Of a stretch of DNA of 8,364 nt, positions 1 through 5,421 are shown in pieces. Source of the stretch: an uncultured Geobacter sp. Its GTDB lineage: Bacteria; Desulfobacterota; Desulfuromonadia; Geobacterales; Geobacteraceae. Position 1 is the stretch's first letter. Each line of letters begins with the position of its first letter. Position numbers and translations under genes: made by a program. The notes below the pieces were generated by a model. The model saw only the letters and a list, made by a program, of their open reading frames with translations, was not told the DNA's origin and did no database searches. Location: positions 1-8,364 of the forward strand of contig CALABV010000249.1 of NCBI GenBank assembly GCA_937886325.1, read 5' to 3'.

Positions 1-305
1 AAGGAGAAACCCGCGTTCGGATGATGTTTTGGGGCTTCTTCGACGGCCGCAGGAATCGGCGCAGCGCCGCTCGATATTTTAGTGGAATCCCGAAGCGCGA
101 AGGTCTGAGGGCCAACCTTTACAAAGGTCGATTTGTCACCATTTTTCTTGATGTCCGAATACAGACTGGCGCTCACGGTGGCTTCAGGCGTCTTGCCATC
201 AGAGGTCCAGAGCCCAGCAGCGATGATCTGCTCAGCAATTGCTTTAGCGTGCAGCGGGGTTTTTGCCTTTTTCAGCACCTCAGTGGCGGCAGCCTTCACG
301 GACAT
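1..305 (-). CDS. HARE-HTH domain protein, N-terminal part (gene runs off the left edge)
   Basis: The reverse strand opens with ATG at 305-303 and stays open for 101 codons to the window edge, so only the N-terminus is visible. Residues 1-72 match the HARE-HTH winged-helix fold: an AAxEVLKKA first helix, then PLHAKAIAEQI, then the hallmark run LWTSDGKTPEATV (about 32-44), SLYSDIKKNG, and a closing strand with FVKVGPQTFAL. Residues 73-101 are an Ala/Pro-rich linker ending in NAGFS. The family is known from eukaryotic HB1 and ASXL proteins, the RNA polymerase delta subunit, and bacterial restriction enzymes, where it precedes nuclease domains. Known context: it has been proposed to sense DNA modification. 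Inference: after a Type I system, the missing part is most likely a second HARE-HTH copy and/or an Mrr-like endonuclease. The start abuts the preceding stop with zero gap (TGA then ATG) and has a strong ribosome binding site. Domain call firm, full function unknown. Confidence 0.85.
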   Translation of the reverse strand, partial: MSVKAAATEVLKKAKTPLHAKAIAEQIIAAGLWTSDGKTPEATVSASLYSDIKKNGDKSTFVKVGPQTFALRDSTKISSGAAPIPAAVEEAPKHHPNAGFS

Positions 306-986
306 TCAGATATCCTCCTCAAGGATCTGGCCATTTTCGAGTAGCCATTGCTTTGCCTTGTCCATTTTCGAGGACTGCGCTCGAACGATATTCCAAAACC
401 GAGGTGTGTGGTTCGCTTCCAATAGGTGAGTCAGTTCGTGGATGATCACGTAATCCACGACATACATCGGTGCCTTAATGAGTCGCCAGTTGAAATTTAT
501 GTTGTCCTTGATCGTGCAGGAACCCCAGCGATAGCGATTATCAACGATCTTGGCATTGGTGAATGCCACTCCGAGATCATTGGCAAACTTTTTGGTCCGG
601 GGCAGGATTTTTTCCCTGGCCTTGTCCATGTACCAATTTCGCAGGACCTGCTTGCGCTCAGCAGAAAGCCTCGCCGGGATCAGGAAACGTTGCTCGAAAC
701 GAATCTCTTCCGAGTTGTTTTGGACTACTTCGATCTGATATTGACGGCCCAGGTAGAGTGCGGATTCGCCGTTGACCAGCTCTTTGCCCGGCGGATGAGG
801 TAATGCGTATTTTTGCGCATGTTTGGTCTTTTCATAAATCCACTTCCGTTTTGATTCGATGATAGCCTGAATCTTCTCCTCGGAAGTGGATTCCGGCGCA
901 TGGACAACCACACTGCGATCCCGTTCGACGGTAATCGTCAGCTTTTTACGGTTAGGCGACCGCTTGATGGTATAGACCAGCTCCAT
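306..986 (-). CDS. YgjP-like M48-family zinc metallopeptidase (DUF45)
   Basis: A predicted cytoplasmic zinc-dependent metallopeptidase of 226 aa, close to the usual 220-250 for YgjP-like proteins. The catalytic helix HELTHLLEANHTPRFW (183-198) supplies the HExxH ligands H183 and H187, the general base E184, and a probable third ligand H193. The signature RYRWGSC (151-157) and the N-terminal pattern with RKKLTITVERDRSVVVHAP (13-31) also fit the family. There is no signal peptide or membrane segment. The fold is related to SprT/Wss1-type proteases, some of which cleave proteins crosslinked to DNA. Substrates of the YgjP group are not established. The gene starts 2 bases after the hsdR stop, with a GGAG site inside the last hsdR codons, and abuts the HARE-HTH gene. 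It therefore belongs to the restriction operon. Inference: it could trim or remove restriction subunits, or clear stalled protein-DNA complexes. All active-site residues are present. Confidence 0.9.
   Translation of the reverse strand: MELVYTIKRSPNRKKLTITVERDRSVVVHAPESTSEEKIQAIIESKRKWIYEKTKHAQKYALPHPPGKELVNGESALYLGRQYQIEVVQNNSEEIRFEQRFLIPARLSAERKQVLRNWYMDKAREKILPRTKKFANDLGVAFTNAKIVDNRYRWGSCTIKDNINFNWRLIKAPMYVVDYVIIHELTHLLEANHTPRFWNIVRAQSSKMDKAKQWLLENGQILEEDI
313..320 (-). promoter_or_regulatory. Ribosome binding site of the HARE-HTH gene
   Basis: The minus strand reads GAGGAGGA, seven bases before ATG 305-303, inside the last codons of the metallopeptidase gene. It fixes the start of a gene that is otherwise cut by the window edge and shows that the ORF is real. 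Confidence 0.85.
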
Positions 987-988
987 GT

Positions 989-3900
989 TTACTCCGCGTA
1001 AAGAATCACATCATTATTCTTTTCTGCTATTTCCATCACCCGGCTGATGATCTGAGCGCGATTTTGAAGTAAGTTCGGCAGCTTTGTATAGGCAGGCTGC
1101 AAAAGTGTCGCTTGGATATCGGCCTTGAGCTTGTTGCGAGCAGGAATGCTCTCCCAGAAACCGGCAAGCTTCAGTTCCCTTTCAACAACTAGGAAAACCT
1201 GCTGGGTGAGATCGACGAGAACGGAAATTTCATCCTCATCCAGTGCCTTTTCGCCAAAAACTTCACGTTTGAAACTCCGGAAAAACGGCATCTGTTTCTT
1301 ACGGTGGAGGCCATAGGTCGGCTCCTTGCTGGCGCTCTTGATGCGCTCTCGCAATTTTTCCAGCTCTTCATAAATTTTTTTCCAATTATCTCGAAAATCC
1401 TGGAATATCTGCGCCAGTGCCTCGGCGAAGGAGGCCTGTAAATCCGGATCGTCATCCAGCTCAACATCCAAGTGATGGCGAATAGCGTGTTCCACTTCCG
1501 CAGCCTTGGTTTTGGTGCGGTTACGCTTACCGACATTTTTTTCAAAGTCTTCATCAAGAATAGAAATCGGCTCAATTTTTTGATCGATATTTTTCGATTC
1601 CAGATATTGGTCGGTAATCGCACGAAGCTTTGGAGGTATGCCTTTCATGCTTAAGCGTTCGTCGCGCAAATGCTTCCCGGCCAGAACATTGATTTCCGCA
1701 AGAGCATTATAGTCGCTCATAAAATCCAACGCTTGCCGGGCAGGAAAGACCAGATTCATGCATTTCGTGAAGTTCTTGAAGGCCTGCATATAATCAAAAC
1801 GCAAATCTTCGTCATAAAAAACATCAAAGAACGCATCATGGTCCGTGAGGTCCGTCAGGCCATGTTTTAGAAGCAGGTCCATAATTTCAGCATGGCTGTT
1901 TTGGAGGTCGCGGAGCTCTTCTTCCGGGAAGCTCAGCGTATCGATGATTTCTTTTTGTTCCCGCTCGTCATAGGCATCGATTGCTTTCTTCAGGTGATGA
2001 CCCACACCGACATAGTCAACAACAAAGCCCTTGTCTTTTGTGTCACCGCCAACACGGTTTACGCGGGCAATGGCCTGAAGAAGATTGTGATCGGTAATAA
2101 CCTTGTCCAGGTACATGACCTGTTCTACTGGCGCGTCAAAGCCGGTAATGAGCATGTTGTTGACGATGAGGATGCCCATGTCGCCGGTCACCCCTTCGTC
2201 CTTGCCGCCAAAGCTCAGTTTGAAACTTTTGATACTGCGCTCATGTTTAGAACTATCGGAATACTCTTTCAAATGTGGTAGATCGTTATGTCCACCGGAA
2301 ATGATGACATCCGATTGCATCCTCTTAAGCTGTTCAATGTCCAGACCGCCCGGGTTAGCCTTTTGCAGATCCTCTATCTTCGCCTTTAAAGCGGCATCTA
2401 TATATTTCTTGTACCGAACCGCCGCTTCCCTTGAAGTCGCCACAACCTGAGCCTTGTAGCCATTGGGGAACACATGGGTAAGGTAGTGGTCCACCATGTC
2501 CTTCGCCTTGGCTTCTATGGTTGATTCAGCCTCAAGATAGGCGTCTCGCGACCCATAACCGAGTATTTCAAGGCGTTCTTGCAGATTGTAATCGCTGAAT
2601 ATATCCGCAAACGCCTGGTCCATGCCCGCCTGATCGGGCACTTCTGCGTTATGGGTGCGGCCTTCGTAAACGATCTCCAGTGTCACCCCATCGTCGATGG
2701 CTTGACGCATGGTGTATTTGTCGATGTAGTCGCCAAAGACCCGTTCAGTCTTGTCGATGGGAGTGCCGGTGTAGCCGATTTTCGCGGCGTTTGGGATGCC
2801 TTTGTCCAGGTTCGCGCCCAGCATCTTGTACTGTGAACGGTGGGCCTCGTCCGTCATGACCAGGATATTGGGGCTGTCATTGAGTTGCGGGAAGGTTTCG
2901 GTCAGGTCCGCCTCGCGGAACTTATGGATCATGGCCATCACCAGATCCGAGGTGTCGGCGCTGAGCAGCTCCTTGAGTTTCCTGATGCTGTTCGCCACCT
3001 TGACCGTAAAGCCTATACTGCGACTGGTTTCATTGAGCTGGCCTTCCAGTTGGGTCCGGTCGGTCACAAACACGACCTTCCAGTTGGACAATGCCGCATG
3101 CCGGTACATCTCACGCACCATGAACATCATGGTGAGCGACTTGCCCGACCCCTGGGTGTGCCAGATAATGCCGCTGCGTTCGCGTGGGCTTTTCCCCTGG
3201 AGCAGGCGCTGAACTGCCAGTTTCACCGCCCTGAACTGCTGGTAACGGCCGACAATCTTGATCGTCTGCCCCTTGTCATTGGTGGAGAACAGGGTGAAGG
3301 TGCGAATCAGGTCGAGGAGATTGCCCTTGTCCATCATGCCCGCCACCAGGCGCTGCTGATCGTTGGGACTGCCCGAGCCGTGGTCGAGGTCATTCAATGT
3401 GCGTGGGTAGGGATCGGACCAACGGTAAAAATGTTTTTCACTGTGGGTGGTGATCGTCCCGAACTTGGCTTCCTGGCGGCAAGTGGCAATGACGATCTGA
3501 TTGAAATAGAAAAGCGGCGCACTGCCTTCACCTTTGGCCCCGCGCTGCTCGCTGTAACGCAACATCTGGTCGATGGCTTCGGGGATGGCATCTTTGACCT
3601 TGGGGGATTTGCACTCGATCAGCACCACCGGCAAGCCGTTTACAAACAGAACGATGTCCGGGATGATATGATGCTCGGTGCCAAGAATGCGGACCTTGAA
3701 CTGACAAACCGCGATAAACCGGTTGTTCTTCGATGGGTCCTTATCAAAATCGATAAACCGCACCGTCGGGCTTTGCTCTCCCGTCTTGCGGTTTTCGCTG
3801 ACGCTGGTGTTTTCTAGCAGCAGATGGAGTGCGTATTGATTGTTCTCTATAAGCCCCGTTCCTGGAAAACTTGCCGTCAACTGCTTGGCGACCTCTTCAA

Positions 3901-4126
3901 CCTGGTCATCCTCCAGCCAGGGGTTGATCACCTTGACCTGCTCCCGCAGGACCTTCGGCATGACCACCTCGGTGAAATTGTCGCGGAAGGTATGGGCCGG
4001 AGTCTGCTTCTCATCCGTCAGGTCGATAATTTCCCAACCAAGGCCGGATAGCTGATCGAGCAGCGGCTTTTCCACATGGTTGCGCTCATCTAGCTTGAGA
4101 TGGTTCGCGGTCTTCTTTGTGCTCAT
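989..4126 (-). CDS. hsdR: Type I restriction enzyme R subunit (endonuclease and DNA translocase)
   Basis: The 1045-aa motor and nuclease subunit. It joins HsdM2-HsdS, pulls DNA using ATP and cuts far from the recognition site when that site is unmethylated. The N-terminal nuclease has the PD-(D/E)xK residues D157 (IPDIVLFVNG) and E171/K173 (LIECKSPK), followed by a QxxxY pair, Q187 and Y191. The superfamily 2 helicase core shows Walker A HTQGSGKS (323-330), DEAH (426-429), GYTGTP (451-456), ITGFDAP (660-666) and the arginine-finger motif QAIARVNR (684-691). The C-terminal 300 residues are helical and presumably dock on HsdM. Length is normal for the family and every motif is intact, so the enzyme looks active. 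The ATG overlaps the hsdS stop as ATGA and has GGAGG seven bases upstream, implying coupled translation. There is no separate upstream spacer for an hsdR promoter, unlike E. coli K-12 where hsdR is transcribed on its own. Confidence 0.98.
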   Translation of the reverse strand: MSTKKTANHLKLDERNHVEKPLLDQLSGLGWEIIDLTDEKQTPAHTFRDNFTEVVMPKVLREQVKVINPWLEDDQVEEVAKQLTASFPGTGLIENNQYALHLLLENTSVSENRKTGEQSPTVRFIDFDKDPSKNNRFIAVCQFKVRILGTEHHIIPDIVLFVNGLPVVLIECKSPKVKDAIPEAIDQMLRYSEQRGAKGEGSAPLFYFNQIVIATCRQEAKFGTITTHSEKHFYRWSDPYPRTLNDLDHGSGSPNDQQRLVAGMMDKGNLLDLIRTFTLFSTNDKGQTIKIVGRYQQFRAVKLAVQRLLQGKSPRERSGIIWHTQGSGKSLTMMFMVREMYRHAALSNWKVVFVTDRTQLEGQLNETSRSIGFTVKVANSIRKLKELLSADTSDLVMAMIHKFREADLTETFPQLNDSPNILVMTDEAHRSQYKMLGANLDKGIPNAAKIGYTGTPIDKTERVFGDYIDKYTMRQAIDDGVTLEIVYEGRTHNAEVPDQAGMDQAFADIFSDYNLQERLEILGYGSRDAYLEAESTIEAKAKDMVDHYLTHVFPNGYKAQVVATSREAAVRYKKYIDAALKAKIEDLQKANPGGLDIEQLKRMQSDVIISGGHNDLPHLKEYSDSSKHERSIKSFKLSFGGKDEGVTGDMGILIVNNMLITGFDAPVEQVMYLDKVITDHNLLQAIARVNRVGGDTKDKGFVVDYVGVGHHLKKAIDAYDEREQKEIIDTLSFPEEELRDLQNSHAEIMDLLLKHGLTDLTDHDAFFDVFYDEDLRFDYMQAFKNFTKCMNLVFPARQALDFMSDYNALAEINVLAGKHLRDERLSMKGIPPKLRAITDQYLESKNIDQKIEPISILDEDFEKNVGKRNRTKTKAAEVEHAIRHHLDVELDDDPDLQASFAEALAQIFQDFRDNWKKIYEELEKLRERIKSASKEPTYGLHRKKQMPFFRSFKREVFGEKALDEDEISVLVDLTQQVFLVVERELKLAGFWESIPARNKLKADIQATLLQPAYTKLPNLLQNRAQIISRVMEIAEKNNDVILYAE
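992..995 (-). promoter_or_regulatory. Ribosome binding site of the metallopeptidase gene
   Basis: GGAG on the minus strand lies five bases before ATG 986-984. It spans the last two sense codons of hsdR (GCG GAG), directly before its TAA stop. Ribosomes ending hsdR would therefore sit on this site, which favours coupled translation. Confidence 0.75.
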
Positions 4127-5421
4127 GAGCAGACCTCCATGTTTTCCATTAAGGGTGTCACGCGCTTCTTGCCGGTGAGCAGATCTTGCATCATGGCGTT
4201 TTTTAGCCGCTTCAATTTAATTAAATCATTGTGACAGTCTGTCAGACTAAGTTCTTGTTGTTTGATAATGTCAATAATGATTTTCTGCTCTTCCAATGGG
4301 GGTCGCCTCAACTGGAATTTGCGAAAGTGTTCAAGGTGAATATGTGAAAGGCCTGTTCCTGCTGACAGTGCTCCTAACTGAATAAGAAACTCTCCACTAT
4401 CAAAGAAAAAACATATCAGCTCAGGGAGACAATAATCCTTTCGTGGTCGTATCATCGCTAGCGAAACGAAAATGCTAAATTCCGGATATTCACTTTTTAC
4501 AACTCTTGCCACACCCAAAGTGCCATCTTTAGTGACCAAAACATCACCCGCAGCCGGATTAGCACGAGCCGAAAATGTTCTATGATCTGCAGCTGTAATA
4601 TACCGAGTGTTCTCAAAGCTAATTCCAGGCCCGGCAGTAAGATCTGTAATAACAAGGAAGGGCATGCCATGGTCGACATAGGTCGGAGTATGGTGAACGC
4701 CATCAACTATTTTTTCAGCCATTTCTTCAAGGCGTTTAATTTCCCACTCTACAGGAATCCTTCCCATTGGTGAGTCTTTGAACTCATGGGTTTCTTCGGA
4801 ACGGAGATTGCCGTGTTCATCGATACCCCGGGTAAGAAGATCCTGCATAAGGCCCGTCTTTATGCGCTGCTGCTTGGCAATCAAGTATTCAGTCTGCTCA
4901 ATCGCTTGGTCCACCTTGGAAAGGACCTCGGTGATTTTTGATTGCTCGGGTAACGCTTCAGGTATCCGTGCAAATACCCCTTTTAGAAAATCACTCTTAA
5001 GACCCGGTTGCGCTGATCCCGAAATCTGGGCCTCAATTTGATTTTGGCAGGCCTGCGACAGGAGAGAGTAATAGAGGTACGATTGAGTGATTTTTTTAGT
5101 GTCGCCACGAATCAGGAATAAGTGTTCATTAATGCAAGCTTCTGCGCCATTATTGTTCTTGTAAAAACCGACCTTACCAGTCTGCGCACCGTCCTTGTTT
5201 ATGAGAACGTCAGCATTTTTTAAGTGGCCTTTGGTCATGCGTTCAAAGAACTTCCTTGGCACTCGCTTGACTTCTTCAAGCGTTACCCCTCCGTGCTTAA
5301 GTATATTTTCACCCCCCAAGCTTGGAATTTCACCGCTTTCGACTGTTGCGCCACCCTTGGGCCGTGAACCGCTCTCCAATACCGATACTGCAGAGGCAAT
5401 ATCTGAATGCTGCCAATTCAT
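4123..5421 (-). CDS. hsdS: Type I restriction-modification specificity subunit S
   Basis: The DNA-reading subunit of the complex, 432 aa. It has the classic two-fold layout. Target recognition domain 1 (about 1-157) contains SLGGENI and ADVLINKDGAQTGKVGFY. A central conserved helix follows (158-200: EQSKITEVLSKVDQAIEQTE, then GLMQDLLTRGI). Domain 2 (about 221-375) contains VDGVHHTPTYVDHG and GDVLVTKDGTLGV. A second conserved helix (377-421) has EEQKIIIDIIKQQE and AMMQDLLTGKKRV. The paired MQDLLT endings mark the helices that set the spacing between the two half-sites. The target sequence cannot be read from the protein. The ATG overlaps the hsdM stop (ATGA), with GGAGG six bases upstream. Hand counts give about 44% G+C in part of domain 1 and 42% across domain 2, against 50% in the central helix region and 55-60% in sampled hsdM and hsdR. 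This suggests that the domains were acquired separately. Confidence 0.97.
   Translation of the reverse strand: MNWQHSDIASAVSVLESGSRPKGGATVESGEIPSLGGENILKHGGVTLEEVKRVPRKFFERMTKGHLKNADVLINKDGAQTGKVGFYKNNNGAEACINEHLFLIRGDTKKITQSYLYYSLLSQACQNQIEAQISGSAQPGLKSDFLKGVFARIPEALPEQSKITEVLSKVDQAIEQTEYLIAKQQRIKTGLMQDLLTRGIDEHGNLRSEETHEFKDSPMGRIPVEWEIKRLEEMAEKIVDGVHHTPTYVDHGMPFLVITDLTAGPGISFENTRYITAADHRTFSARANPAAGDVLVTKDGTLGVARVVKSEYPEFSIFVSLAMIRPRKDYCLPELICFFFDSGEFLIQLGALSAGTGLSHIHLEHFRKFQLRRPPLEEQKIIIDIIKQQELSLTDCHNDLIKLKRLKNAMMQDLLTGKKRVTPLMENMEVCS
4134..4138 (-). promoter_or_regulatory. Ribosome binding site of hsdR
   Basis: GGAGG on the minus strand, seven bases before the hsdR ATG (4126-4124) and inside the last codons of hsdS. 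It supports the start that overlaps the hsdS stop. Confidence 0.85.
4174..4191 (-). repeat. hsdS conserved-helix repeat, copy 2
   Basis: This segment matches 4831-4848 at 15 of 18 bases. Both encode the MQDLLT endings of the two conserved HsdS helices (residues 411-416 here). Such repeats flank target recognition domain 2 and are typical of the S-subunit two-fold design. Confidence 0.7.
4831..4848 (-). repeat. hsdS conserved-helix repeat, copy 1
   Basis: Partner of 4174-4191, encoding MQDLLT at residues 192-197, at the end of the central conserved region. The two copies lie 657 bases apart in direct orientation, bracketing domain 2. Confidence 0.7.

Noticed and set aside
21..344. 107-codon open frame on the plus strand at the left edge
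   Set aside because: It is antisense to the HARE-HTH gene, whose minus-strand frame has a clear domain, a strong ribosome binding site and perfect operon spacing.
2840..3817. 325-codon open frame on the plus strand
   Set aside because: It lies wholly antisense to the conserved nuclease and helicase core of hsdR, and its translation resembles no family I know. It is a by-product of hsdR codon use.
4174..4848. hsdS as part of an invertible S-gene shufflon
   Set aside because: Only one hsdS is present, the repeats are direct rather than inverted, and no recombinase gene or second recognition cassette is in the window.
5091..5097. A7 tract in hsdS as a phase-variation switch
   Set aside because: Runs of seven also occur at 1375-1381 in hsdR and 5903-5909 in hsdM, all encoding Lys-Lys. 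Seven bases is short for slippage switching and the frame is intact.
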